DNA of 64,000 bases from Aurelia coerulea (taxonomy: Eukaryota > Cnidaria > Scyphozoa > Semaeostomeae > Ulmaridae): the NCBI GenBank assembly GCA_039566865.1, contig CM076956.1, forward strand, positions 5,715,511 to 5,779,510, written 5' to 3'. Numbering within the stretch: the first letter of the stretch is position 1; each line of letters starts with the position of its first letter. Shown piece by piece: positions 52,995 to 64,000 of this stretch. The translations under genes and the position numbers were made by a program. The notes beneath the pieces were generated by a model, which was given only the letters and a program-made list of their open reading frames with translations, had not been told where the DNA came from and ran no database searches.

Positions 52995-55828
52995 ATGAAT
53001 AATATTTTTGGAACATGGTACAAAGTTGTGGTAAGTGTGTGAATTTTGCTTTCCTTTGTCAAAGGTCTGTATTTTTGAAGGCAAAGCAAGTCATATTGGA
53101 ACGATCAACTATCTTCAAAATTTAAGATTAGAATTACAATCTTAGCCTTAGTTTTCACCATTACCACGTTAACAAGGGACCATTATGGAAACAAGGTCGC
53201 ATTGACCTTTTTAATGCTATCACTGCCATTTTTAAACTGGAGTGCTTTTATATTATATACTTAGCTTTTGCCTGCAAATTTTATATAGCTGTAATTAGCA
53301 AACTTTCTTTGTCTTAATTTTATATTGTAATTAATTTGATGGGAAAATTATACACACATACATACATACAATTACCATTCATATAGGTCCAACTAGTATG
53401 AAGGTTATCACGGCGGTTAGTAAGACTAAATGCAGTAAGTCTACTTCAAGAGACCCATCATCAAGGTATCTAAATATGAAGAAGGCCAAAAATTTGTCAA
53501 TACTAACTGCTACTAGTGGAACAATTACGCCTGACATCCATAGCAAATAATACACATACAGGACAATCTCAAAGGGGCAAGGAAATCATGACTCGCAACA
53601 AGAAAGAATGCTAATGACTTGCAGCAGTAACATTTGCTGCACTGGCGGTAACATGTTGGAACAACTTAACGACAGATTTAGGAGAGAAGAAACATTTCCA
53701 TGTGCCCTTAATATGCTATTACCAAATAAAAGGAGCCTGGGCTGAGTTTAATCTTCTAAAAAACTTGATTGGTTGACTTTAAAACAAAAGAACCTTCTGT
53801 TCTGAAAAGAATTGAGATGAATCACAGAATGTTTGAAAAGGCATGCAGTATACCGCATACACCGTATGGAGTTTCAGAATTGTTGCGACCATTTGTCCAA
53901 ATCGACGCCCTTCCAAACAATGTTCTGCTTCAATACTTATTGTATGGTAATAAAGAACTTTCTGACGAAGTGAATAAAAATATACTCGAACAGACTCTAA
54001 GTTTCATCCACAAAACAGGTCGGCTTGGATAACTTCAAACAATCGTTTTACGCCACACAACCACTATGTACACTTTTTCCCCGTATATTTTGTATTTATC
54101 AGTAATTTATCGTATTTGTAGCTTTTTGTCGTTGTTTATTTAGTTGCTATTTTTTGCATGTCTTTATGTTAATGTCCACCTGGTAGTCATTGTCTTTTGC
54201 TCCTTGTGGTCCCGTCCCTGTAGTGTTGTATAGTCTGTAAAGTAATTAGAAAGTATGGTAGGGTGTAGATGTAACATGTATTGTAACATTTTAAATGATT
54301 ATATAAAAAAAAATACACCGGATAAGTAAAAAATTGTGAAAACGTTTAGCAGGCTGTTGAATGAAAAGTACGCGGTCAAATATTAATCAATCGTCAAAGG
54401 CCAACTTAGATGTGAAAGTTTTGCGTTGTGAAATCACTCATCTTTTAGACCCAAGAATAAGGCAAATGCTCGTCGGGGTTTGTATGGGAAAGGGAATTCG
54501 ACGTTTGATTCTGGTCCATAATTCATCTGCCATTGAAATATGAATTCAATACAATTGTTTGTGTCAGAAATAGAACTCAAATGTCAATGGCAAGTAAATC
54601 ACGGACCAGAATCGAAAGTAGAATTCTCATTCCCATACAAACCCCTTACCAGCATTTGTTTTTTCATTTCTGGGTCAAAAAGATGAGAGCTTTTACCAAA
54701 GAAAATGTTTGCATCTAAGTTAGCCTTGATTGATAGATCAACATTTTAGTTTTGAGTATTGGCCACATACTTTTTTTCCACAGTCCACCAAATGTTTCAA
54801 TGTTATTTTGGCTCACACGGTAGATTTTCCCAAGTCCATTTTGTTCATTATTCAAGTTTTATATCATCAACGTTTTCGTTCCCCTCCCGTATCTAATCAT
54901 TCATAATTATACCCTAGGTTTTGAGCCTGATTATGTCATTTTTGGTGGAAGAATTGGCTGGATTTCCTATCATTCTACGAAGTAGACTTAGAACGAATGG
55001 GCCAAGATTACTGAAAGTTTCCAGCACTGCAGAAATAGAGAGAGAGGTCAATCAGACCTTTCCAAAAATGTTATTGTCCAACCTAAACCCTTATGAGTAT
55101 TTGAAACAACACGGTCATGGAAATATCACCGGATTGGACATTCTGCCGTATCTTTTCTTGGACCAGATACCAGGTAATAGCACATTTATGCCCCATAAAT
55201 GTTTTTAACACAAAGGCGGAGGTGTAATCACCTCACCCCTCTGCAAAGACCATTTCCCGCGGTCTGTCATCTCTCTTCCCAGCATGCAGCTCGCACTGCG
55301 GTGCAGGAGAATGACTGCTACTACCTCCCGCTGCGGCGGGAGGAGAAATACTACATCGCACTGCGGTGGAGGAGAATGACTGCTACTTCCTCTTGCTGCG
55401 GCAGTTTCTCCACAACAGGCCCACAAATAGGACCCACAGTTTTTGGGACACCCTGTATGCAATGATTCTATGTTTACAACACAAGTTTTCTTAAAAATTT
55501 GAAGCCTATACTATATCCTTCCCTTGCAGCACGAAGAATGAGACGCAGTGTTGATTACCAGCATACAACAACACAGCAAGTGAAATCATGTCCAGTTTCA
55601 TGGAATGTTCACATGGATAACAACAGACGACCAATCAATATACAAAAAGCAAGATGTAATGGTCCTGGTACCTTATGTAAATCAAGCAAAGGACAACCTT
55701 CATGCGAAGAAGTGAAATTCGAGTTGCCAATTTTCACATTTTTGGGCGAGTACAAAGGGACGCAAATATGGCAGGAAGGAGGGCTGCTGATTCCAGTAGC
55801 TTGCACATGTCAGATGTACTGTAGATAA
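52995..55828 (+). CDS. IL-17-like secreted cytokine 1
   Basis: Three exons: 52995-53030, 54918-55173 and 55530-55828 (591 nt, 196 aa), all in phase. Residues ~1-29 form a secretion signal (VVVLSLIMSFLVEELAG). A propeptide-like stretch holds NQT and NIT glycosylation sites. RRMRR at 99-103 is a furin-type cleavage site. The C-terminal domain has the IL-17 cystine-knot pattern: CPVSWNVHMDNNRRPINIQK, ARCNGPGTLC, a Cys in PSCEEV, then GGLLIPVACTCQMYC at the end. The arrangement 'D..R.P..I..A.C ... IPVACTC' is diagnostic. IL-17 proteins act as secreted dimers on IL-17-receptor-like proteins in epithelial and mucosal immunity; that is family knowledge. Subfamily cannot be set. A second gene lies 9.3 kb downstream on the same strand. 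Confidence 0.9.
53769..54312 (+). mobile_element. LINE-like 3' end with A tail
   Basis: An 87-codon frame (RIEMNHRMFEKACSIPHTP...) is followed by a 3' region ending in an A run at about 54303-54312. The 3' region matches 12000-12383. The frame could be a retrotransposon ORF remnant; I could not place it. It lies in intron 1 of IL-17-like gene 1. Confidence 0.5.
54317..54833. repeat. C-type element with a nested foldback
   Basis: Ends 'accggataagtaaaaa' and 'tttggctcacacggta' are diverged C termini. Inside, 54465-54660 is a foldback with arms 'gtcggggtttgtatgggaaa' / 'cccatacaaaccccttacc' and 'gattctggtccataatt' / 'cacggaccagaatc'. Confidence 0.65.
55200..55460. repeat. GC-rich insertion with a mariner-type end
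   Basis: 'ctgcggtg(c/g)aggagaatga' occurs twice, with CTGCGGCGGG between. The right edge reads 'gtttttgggacaccctgtat', the end of the mariner-like MITE family. It lies in intron 2 of IL-17-like gene 1 and is the most GC-rich stretch nearby. Confidence 0.6.
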
Positions 55829-57237
55829 ATCCCTAAACTGCGACTGATCAGAAGTATTTAAAAGCATCGTATTTATAGTGTAGTATTTGTAGTTAAAGGA
55901 GCATGTTGAGCGTGCCTGTAAAGACAATCGACCACCACATATCAGGTGCTGTAAATATAGAGTCAGCTGTCAGTTGAACTCAAGACCTCGCATGATTTGA
56001 TTGGTTAATCTTTGACAGCATCAAAGATAGAATTCATACTCTAGATGCTGCTGCCAAGGTGGGTAGAGCGTGGCTGGGACATACTTCAAGTACATTCATC
56101 GCAAAACAGACCTCTGGCATTTGAATCTGAAAGTCCAATTTGATTTTATCAAAAACGAAAATGAGATCATCTTTCATACGGTACAGTAACAACTCAGATA
56201 ATCAATGTTACTAAAACTAATAAGTTGCTGGAAATAACTGCTGCACCAAGAGAAAAAGTCAACATAACAAACCTTTTCAAGTTTTTGGTTGTTTTACAAA
56301 GGCTGCAACTTTGTTGTCCAACTTAATAAGCGATTGAATTTAAAGCAGCATAGCCGTCCAAGGATTCTATCCTTCCATATTCAAACGGGTTTCATAAATT
56401 ACGATCTCCTCTTGCACGAGGTCTCTGCAGGCTAGAAATTATCGCTGGCGACATTGCAAACAAGACAAATCCTGCAGCATAATGCCTGCTAACTGGTTTA
56501 GCAAATTGATGTTGCAAAAATTGTATATATATCTTAGTATATTTATCGTCATAATACAGTTTGTTACTTGTTATTTATCTTCGTCCATTTCTAGTAATAC
56601 CACATTCTTATCATGCAATCGAGAGTTATATGGACGTTCACGCTTATCGTAAAGCATATTTTATTTCAATGTAGTTGTACACAAAGATTAGATATAAGAA
56701 CAATGCAATAATACTATATATTGTATTGTATAATATCATATAATGTATAATATATGATATACGGTATACTAGGTAATCAAAGATATATCTGCAGGTTCAG
56801 AATGTCTGTTTATCATATATATTTATTTCGTAGTCGTAGATATGCAAAGAGATATACTTTCAAAATTATTTCGATTCATCTTTTGACTCGAGCTGCTTTA
56901 CTGAGAAACGAACAGCGCATTCTGAAATGATGATCTTTGGATTTGGATGGGCAAAATCAACCTCGTACCCAGTGACAATGAAGGTGTTCCGTAAACTGCA
57001 ACACTAGTCTCCTATTTACAACAACAGATACCCTTGGGAACGAGGTTGGGGCAAAATGAATTTCAAAATTGCCATGTTGCAAATATGTCATTTGATGCTT
57101 GCAGCGTGATCGTCTGGCCCTTCTTACTACCTCTGGTTTTTCAAAGAGAAATTTCGATAAGAGCTTTGAAAAGGACATAAGTAACAAATATCAGGCGTCC
57201 CAAAAAAGTGCCCCCGTTCAAAACAAATCACCAAAAT
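55829..57237. other. Intergenic between IL-17-like gene 1 and a B-MITE
   Basis: No gene was found. 56690-56770 is a run of TA-rich palindromic words (ataatatatgatata). At 56963-57050, 'aacctcgtaccca' and 'gggaacgaggttg' form a weak foldback similar to one at 40889-40955. Confidence 0.5.
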
Positions 57238-58122
57238 TCGAGCATAGGGCCGAAATATTTCAAATCTTTAAACAGTAAAATTCTATGGCATTTTTCTTTG
57301 AATTGCTGGAATGGAATTTATGGTACCCAGTTACACGATACCGGTTAAATCACACACCGGATTACTTTTCGCATCGGATAGGGGGGTGCAGTTACACGAC
57401 ACCGAGGCAATCCGGTGTCACTCCACTCCGTTTTCGCGGAGTGAAATAAATCCGCTCTGGAGGTGAGGTAAAAATCAATCCGATTCACTCTGCTCCGCAT
57501 TCCATCTCGTGTAACTGCACAAATCCGATGTGACCCCACTCCGTTTGCTCGTGTAACTGCACCAATCCGATGTGATCCCACTCCATTTGGGCTTCGTGGT
57601 TGTCAAAGACAATAGATTTAGACTGGGTGACTCAGTGTCGTGTAACTGCAATCTAAAATGGGTTGATGGCAATCCGGTGTCGTGTAACTGCAATGAAAAC
57701 GGTGCGATTTTGACGCAGATGGGTTGAAACCAATCCGATGCGAAAAGCAATCCGGTATCGTGTAACCCAGGTCTAAAAAATTTTTGATACCTTGATTTTT
57801 TCAAAATGGCGGCAACTTAATCATTTTTGAAAAAATTCATGAAAAATTTTGAAAAACTTTGAATGATCGTAAATCCTGAACCAATAAATGAAAAATGATA
57901 TAACCTTCAAGAAAACCATAGTTTATAAAGGTCTACATTAGAAATTTGATGACGTCATAACCTCAAATTTAATAATTGCCACCAACTTGAAACTAATTAA
58001 GATATCAATAAATTTCTACGGCAGATTTACAGCAAAAACCCCTGAGTTCCTTCCAAGCCATTTTTTCAAAGGAAACTGAAATAGAAGTTTAAACCGACCA
58101 TGTTAAAGATTTGAGACCTATG
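57238..58122. repeat. B-MITE with a nested ATACCGG-ended element
   Basis: The outer B-MITE spans 'cgagcatagggccgaaatat' to 'aaagatttgagacctatg'. At about 57327-57770 it is interrupted by an element with ends 'cccagttacacgataccggt' and 'ccggtatcgtgtaacccagg'. That insert contains many copies of 'gtgtaactgca' and 'aatccgatgtga' on one strand. Confidence 0.8.
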
Positions 58123-58319
58123 TTCAAAATTCGATTATCGATCCTATCATAAAAATGTTCATTTTGATCTGTTTTGTCAATGATCCAAATATATTTGAAT
58201 AAGACTGCACTTGTTTTCATAATTTAAAGGGTATAAAAACAACACGCTGAAAAACCTTATTGTGATTGTGAGCTATACTCTTTACGGAACATTGTAAATC
58301 TCGCTTTAGAGCAATTATT

Positions 58320-58930
58320 TTGAGATATCCTTGACCCGGGGCGGGGGGGGGGGGGTTCTCCCATTGTGGCCTAACAGGTGGTCCAGTCAGGGCTAAAGAG
58401 GACCAAAGCAAAAATTTTGAAAAATACCCTCAAACGCCAGTATCCGTTGACAGAAACCCCAAATGGTGCCTCACGAACCTAAAATTGGGTCATTTGGTAA
58501 CATCAAGTAATGACAATTTTCTGCAGATTTTAATAACTTTCTATTGTAAAAACTAATGGAACCCAAAGCAAGAAAACTTAAACATTCATTGCTGATTATT
58601 GCAGTATCGATAGAGATCCTAACAGGGCACGCCCTGATATTCGAATCAATCTGGAATATAGAAAGCCATTTGCTATATAATTCCATTTGATACAAAATTA
58701 GTTTGAACATTGTTTTCTTAGAAAAGGCGTGGTGACTTCTTATGTCATAGGAGCGGTTAGAGGCCATGCACTGAAGAGAGTTACATACAAACTCTGCGGG
58801 ATTTTTCCCGGAAAAATATCGCAAAGGCCTTTCCATTATTCCATTATCTAAACGAAAATCCTTCTTCGTAGAGAACATTTCTGTTATCAGTATGGACATT
58901 GTGCAGTGTAAAGTCCTTCTGAGCAATCCA
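58320..58930. repeat. Poly-G-bounded repeat family member
   Basis: A G12-class run near 58344 begins a block matching 12420-12570 in reverse. A 151-codon minus-strand frame at 58471-58926 follows; it has no recognisable domain or splice support, and I treat it as part of the repeat. Confidence 0.5.
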
Positions 58931-59615
58931 TTAAAGTAGTTCCCTAACCTATCTGCTTTGCATACGCTGTAACCTCAGCAAAGTTTTTAGGCCTTTTTAT
59001 CGAATTGTAAAACAATCTCAAACATTGTAAGATTGGTCTATGATAAAACGTTTAAAAGATTTTTGGCCATGGCAAAGCAACAGTTCGCAACAGCAATTTA
59101 CAATAAAAAGATTTATAAGAAACCGGAATAAGGAACGAAAAGATGTACTTCGTCTGCTGCAATAGGCTGTGAAAGTCTTGAGATACTATCGTCGTTACTG
59201 AAACCATCGACAAGCTCAACTAAAAACTCCCAACACCTTCAATATACCTTTTAACTATTCAATGAAAGGCCCCAACGTTGGAAAATTTTTCAAAAGTCAG
59301 CCCTCTTAGGACAAAAATCCACCCTTCGTCGGGCAAAGATGATGGTAAACAATGGACTTTCTAGCGGGCAGCCCCCTAGATTTCATCTTCCCATGTGCTT
59401 ATGATGAACGAGCCTCGATCAAGCAGTATTTTTATGCATTTTTATACGAGAGCTGAATGGTTGAATGCTTGACATTTCAGAAATAAACACTGCATCATCG
59501 ATTCCTTGCGAATGATCTTGAACGAGGGGTAAACGGCTCATTATAATAATCTTATATACTATCGCATTAATCACAATGACCACGAAATAAACAAACGATC
59601 TTAAAGTAACAAAAT
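58931..59615. other. Unassigned intergenic stretch
   Basis: No exon-like frame and no recognised repeat boundary was found here. Confidence 0.4.
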
Positions 59616-60055
59616 AAATACAGTGAATCCCCGCACGTAAGAACCTACGAAAAATAGAACCTAGATGCTGTTTTTCCTAAATTATGCACCTTATGATTAA
59701 GGGTGGATTAAGAACCTGTTTCAGTTTGATGAAAAATATGTTCTCATTGCAGGGGTAGAAAAGTTGATTTTGGATTATCGTTATTGAGTTTACTTTTGTC
59801 CATGTTAGATGTTAAAGTCTGAATCTCCTTCCCTGCTGTTTGTAAGATAGGAATCAGTTATTAGGTACATAATAACTTTGCCAAAACAAATAACAGGGCA
59901 GACCATCTTTGGTGAAGATTCTAACCATACAACGCCCTTTGAATAAAAAACCTGCATACTTTTCAAATTAGTCGCAGTACCTGTAAAATAAGAACCTATT
60001 TCAGCTTGGCTCTCGAAAAAGTTGGTTCTTATATACGAGGATTTATTGTTTCACA
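59616..60055. repeat. MITE with CAGTGAATCCCCGCACG end
   Basis: 'cagtgaatccccgcacgtaa' on the left and 'ttatatacgaggatttattg' on the right are diverged inverted ends; both flank 'gaacctac'/'gttggttct'. 'aagaaccta' words recur inside. Confidence 0.65.
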
Positions 60056-60235
60056 AAATAATCACAAAAAGGATCAAGAAATAATCACAAAACAGAATTG
60101 GAAATATGAAATATCAACAAAATAATGAAAATAATTTAAATAATCAAATGATCATAAAACAATCACAAAAATGAATCATGAAATAATCATACAATGATCA
60201 CAATATAATCACAAATATTTATAAAATGATCTCCT

Positions 60236-60545
60236 ATACCGGGTGCGCCAAAATGAACTATGCACGTTTGACAGGCCACAATAAATTGTACACTGGACCG
60301 ATTTTCAACATTCATGACTTAATCTTTAGTAAAAAGCCTGAATTAGATACTGGGATTTTTTGCAAATTTTTTCGTTTTCAGTTTTTAGAGCTATACGCGA
60401 GTTTCTTAAAATTTTCGTTCTCGACAACACTGAAAACGGTCAAAAATCTTCGATTAAATTTTCTAAAGAATTGACATGAATAGACAAAGAGAAAACTTTT
60501 ATGTGGTGATTTGGGATCTAGAAATTGATTATTTAATCGATACAA
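60236..60545. repeat. One-armed copy of the 1-820 palindromic MITE
   Basis: Left terminus 'ccgggtgcgccaaaatgaac' and the block through 'gacatgaatagacaaagaga' match the left arm of the first element. The right arm is missing. Confidence 0.75.
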
Positions 60546-61036
60546 TTAATCGATACAATTCCTTCTGAGACAGTCAGTGCAAGTACAAAGACGATTGCAA
60601 ACAAAAATAAAGGAAGCTATGAATTTCCTTGACTAAAAGAAAAATCCTCAAATAGTTTGTCCAAGTACTAAAGTGTCTTAAATTGTCAGTGATTGGAGAG
60701 TTTCTCATGAAGAATTTCTTACAAAAATACGAGTAGAAAAAGAACTTTCTGCCGGTGAAATTGTGTGCTCTTTAGGGAAATGACCTATTGGCAGAATTTA
60801 TGCAGCTTCAGGCTAGAGCAAATGACGTGGGTAATGAAATAATTTTGTCCCAGCATTGAAGTTTCTTAGCTTTTTAGTTTTGAGATTTGACTTTTGTATA
60901 ACAAAAAATACAGTACAGTCTTGCTTTTAAAAGAAACTGCTTTTCAAGAAACTCAGACCCTGAATTTTTCCCAGAACAATAAGAGAACAACAGGCTAATT
61001 AAGGGAAAATAATAAGTTGGGGTGATAGAATGGGTT

Positions 61037-61164
61037 TCTTAAAGGGTCTGTTTCATCCAGCATGCCTTGCACGTGCCATCTCTTGGTTGGCCTTTGTTGC
61101 CACCATTTTCATGGTCCATGAAAATGGCGGACAACAAAGGAACATCAACAGACCCTTTAAAGGT
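61037..61164. repeat. Short foldback
   Basis: 'ttaaagggtctgtt' pairs with 'aacagaccctttaa', and 'ccattttcatgg' / 'ccatgaaaatgg' form the central palindrome. No gene was found in 60546-61840. Confidence 0.7.
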
Positions 61165-61839
61165 AGGACTTAAATGTACGTGTACTTGGCAAAGTTTACT
61201 GCCGACTGGACGCTCATATTTCATGAGAACGTAAACCGTCTGATGAAATTCGAAAGTATTGCTCTAAATACTTGACAAATCCATCATCGTAAGCCACATC
61301 AAACTATCACTGCACAAGTGAAATAAAAACCGTTTCACTTTTTCTGCCCCTGCAACGACTAGCTAGAAAGCTGACACTGGGTATCGTCTACAAGAAATTG
61401 CAGACGCATTGCAAAAGTAAGAAACTCAAACCTTATGAAACTCCAGAGGTGGGAAAATATAACTTAAGAAACTATGTATTTTGATAAAGAGTATTTTTAC
61501 TTCGCATATTTTTACTTTATTTTCACCTGTTTCCTGTGTCATATCACTTGGAGGGCATACGAGTAATGTCCACACATTGGCAATGCTTTAAAAATTTTGT
61601 TTAAAATGTTCAGGAGGGCGCATGAGCACTGAAACCTAGTAATTTCTAGCAAATTCTTCGTTTCTTATAGAAAAATACTTGTAATGTAACTAGAAAACTA
61701 TTTTAGGAATTACAGCTAGCGAAACTTTACTGTACAGGATAATACAAAATGCACGAATTGACGCTGTCAAAATATTTGAAACTGGCTATGCAATTGCGTC
61801 ATGCTAAGCAGGTCGAACATACATGAAAAACTTCATGCA

Positions 61840-62316
61840 ATTTTAAGTGACTATGTATCTTACGGATTTAGAATAATTCATCAGAAAGAAGTGCCGCCTA
61901 GAGAGAAACGAAACCATTTGACAGTCTCTCTGATACTGAAGGGTGCGTTTTGCACTGCCGCTTAGACTTCACACCAGATTGCTGCTAGGTTTCAAAACTT
62001 CCGCAATCATGGCAACCTTACGAGCACGACGAAAGGGGTTTCAGGAATCGCACCAAGTTTAAAGTTGCATCGATGGTAACACAGCATTACGTGATTTCTA
62101 TAGAATGAAATCGAGGGGTGACAAGGATCGGGAAACTGAGGCAACAGCTTTCAGCACCATTCAGAAAATGCACGCCATATCTCACCCAGAGAGTTATGTA
62201 TATAAGGCAGGTTTTAAGATGCAAAACATCATACAGTTTGAGCTTAGACAAGAACAAAGATACTCTCTTCAAACACAAAGAAACAAAGAGAAAAGGTAGA
62301 ATAAACACCAAAGAAG
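61840..62316 (+). promoter_or_regulatory. Duplicated promoter of IL-17-like gene 2
   Basis: It is homologous along its length to 52520-52994 ('gtgactatgtat', 'gttgacagtctctctgat' region, 'caacagctttcagcaccatt'). The TATA box TATATAAG is at 62199-62206, about 118 bp before the ATG at 62317. The spacing is conserved with gene 1. Confidence 0.65.
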
Positions 62317-63555
62317 ATGAATTCTCTATTTGGAACATTGTGCAAAGCTATGGTAAGTATATGCACCTAGACTTCCCTCTCATGTGAGGTACTTTTTAAT
62401 AGTATGTAAGCGAAGCATGTCGTACATTAGGAACAGACAAAACAACTTCCACCATAGGCTTTTTTATCTATAGCTGCAAATCAACTCAATGATATTCGCT
62501 GCCGTAGACAAATGCTTAAAGGGGCAGTACAAGATTTTTGTAAACATTCGGAAAGTGCGGGACAACCAGCGCACGTGACAAACGACTTGGGTTTTTAATG
62601 GCAGCTAGTTTCATCGCAACTTCTACGTAAGTTTCATTGCAGTGTTTCCTTGTCTATCTATGTCTATGAAATGTGATGGAACTTTTGATACCCAATAAAA
62701 CTTTCAAATATTCGGCGTTAGAAAAATAGAAGCAATCCTCCACCAAAGCTTCGATCACCAAGATTGTCGCAGATACTTTGGATTACTATTCTCTGTGCAA
62801 AATCACCATTAGCTATGTCGTGTTTAGCCTGAACACATTCGACGATTTAACACGCAGCGCCACGCAGAGAGGACGGGTTATAGATTGTAAAAGTTCAGGC
62901 GTTTGAAAAATCGTAGTACTTAGAGTATTGGATGGATTTGAATGAATTGGATGGATTTGAATGAATTGGATGGATTTGAATGAATCAAACTTCACTTGAA
63001 AGCAGAAAAACTGAATTATTTTGGAGATTTTTCTCGCATTCTTACTTATGATAAAAGAAAATGGATAAATTCGACTTTACGAAAATTGGTTTGTTGCAAA
63101 ATGGCTGAAAAAGGGCCTAAACACTCGATCAAATCATAAGCATTAAATGTACCTTGTATATGTATAAAGTATGCAATAAAAACAAGGTATATCTTGTAAA
63201 GATATAAAGTATGTAATAAAAACAAGGTGTATCTTGTATATTTATGAAGTATGTAATAAATAAAATCCATGTTCTAATGCAGTTAATATCACATCCTAGG
63301 TTTTGAGCCTAATCATGTCATCCTTGGTGGAACAAATCTCAGGATTTCCAATCATTCTACGAAGAAAATCTGCAACAAATGCAACGAGAATAATGAAAGT
63401 TTCCAGCACTGCAGAAATACAAAATGAGATCAATAAGACCTTTCCAAAAATGTTGTCATCCAGCCTAAACCCTTATGAGTATTTGAGACAACAAGGCCAT
63501 GGAAATGTTACCGGACTGGACATTCTGCCTCATCTTTTCTTGGATCAAATACCAG
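62317..63555 (+). CDS. IL-17-like secreted cytokine 2, 5' part (3' end outside window)
   Basis: Exon 1 is 62317-62352 (MNSLFGTLCKAM) and exon 2 is 63300-63555, both the same lengths as in gene 1 (36 and 256 nt). Exon 2 encodes the end of the signal (VLSLIMSSLVEQISGFP) and a propeptide. Shared blocks are MKVSSTAEIQNEINKTFPKM, LNPYEYLRQQGHGN and GLDILPHLFLDQIPG. The donor (CCA G|GTATGT) is intact. The Cys-knot exon expected about 350 bp later is not found before 64000, so it either lies beyond the edge after a longer intron or is lost. Identification therefore rests on paralogy with gene 1. Confidence 0.8.
62927..62988. repeat. 20-bp tandem repeat, three copies
   Basis: 'ttggatggatttgaatgaat' is repeated three times inside a C-element fragment in intron 1 of IL-17-like gene 2. 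Confidence 0.9.
63145..63265. repeat. About 45-bp tandem repeat, three copies
   Basis: Units contain 'aaagtatgtaataaaaacaa' and 'ggtgtatcttgtat', with small changes. It lies directly before exon 2 of IL-17-like gene 2, in intron 1. Confidence 0.85.
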
Positions 63556-64000
63556 GTATGTTGAATTTTGGTACAATCGAAGTTTTTAAGCAGTAAGACC
63601 TTGTTATTTTATCCGTCAAAAATTTTATCGAGATATAATACAGATTAGTCTACCTAAAACTACTTGTTTGTTAGAGTAATCTACCTACTAAACATGACAT
63701 TGCAAGCAAAAGGCGCTTTGTTGCTTGACCATGGCTGACTGTACTTATTGCGACGAGTCCCAGTAATCGCCATTCAAAACGAGACTACTACACTCCGGCA
63801 GCCTTTCAATAGCGATAACTACGGCCATATAATCAGTCTAATGGCTGAAGTGAAACAGAATTTACGAATAAAAAGAAAATACAACAGGGGACTTGGTGGT
63901 TGCATGGCATGTAACTAAGACTTTATCATAGGTGTCCTTGATAAATTTTGATAAACTGTGACATTTGTTTTTATGAAAAATTAACAAACTCTGCAAGAAA
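63556..64000. other. Intron 2 of IL-17-like gene 2 (to the window edge)
   Basis: No exon with the expected Cys pattern and no recognised repeat was seen. Confidence 0.5.

Noticed and set aside
58471..58926. 151-codon minus frame
   Set aside because: It lies next to a repeat and has no recognisable domain or splice evidence; kept only as part of the repeat entry.
62087..62387. Frames across the second IL-17 promoter
   Set aside because: They span the TATA box and exon 1 in wrong frames; they are by-products of the promoter duplication.

Overview
The window is intron-rich, AT-rich animal nuclear DNA. GT-AG introns, TATA boxes, non-LTR retrotransposons and dense miniature inverted-repeat elements (MITEs) all point to a eukaryote. 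The gene set is TM2D1, CAAP1, SLC35E1 and ORC1 homologues plus IL-17-like cytokines. It fits an aquatic invertebrate, most likely an anthozoan cnidarian, but nothing in the sequence fixes the species. All exon models below were built by hand from splice sites, codon phase and remembered family sequences.

Layout. 894-4166 (minus): an unrecognised multi-exon gene that runs off the left edge. 4462-7229 (plus): TM2D1, divergent from it. 9699-10487 (plus): a single-exon gene for a secreted, very basic K/N/E-rich protein. 11633-19202 (minus): a CAAP1 homologue with four exons, one base too long in exon 2, and a non-LTR retrotransposon in intron 1. 19402-24938 (plus): SLC35E1 with a 5-base microexon. 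26315-29458: a Harbinger transposon with an intact DDE transposase and a broken Myb/SANT-like partner, sitting inside a hAT-type MITE. 30628-48307 (minus): the ATPase-to-C-terminus half of ORC1. Its 9.5 kb last intron holds two intronless, about 91% identical SAM-dependent methyltransferase genes. 52995-55828 and 62317-63555 (plus): a tandem pair of IL-17-like genes with duplicated TATA promoters; the second runs off the right edge.

Much of the rest is mobile DNA. Recurrent families, named here for convenience: A-MITE (ends in 'cataggttccaaatcttta'), B-MITE (ends in 'catagggctcaaatcttta'), C elements (ends in 'ccgggtgagccagaaaaaag'), hAT-MITE (ends in 'tagcctgcgtgcagac', 8-9 bp target duplications), a mariner-like MITE (ends in 'cagggtgtcccaaaa', TA target), poly-G-bounded foldbacks, tRNA-derived SINEs, and 3' fragments of LINEs. 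Several are nested inside one another, which gives a relative age order.

Functionally the conserved genes are unrelated housekeeping genes: DNA replication licensing (ORC1), nucleotide-sugar-type transport (SLC35E1), and TM2D and CAAP1 proteins. An immune-cytokine pair and a nested methyltransferase pair were added by local duplication. No operon-like organisation is visible.
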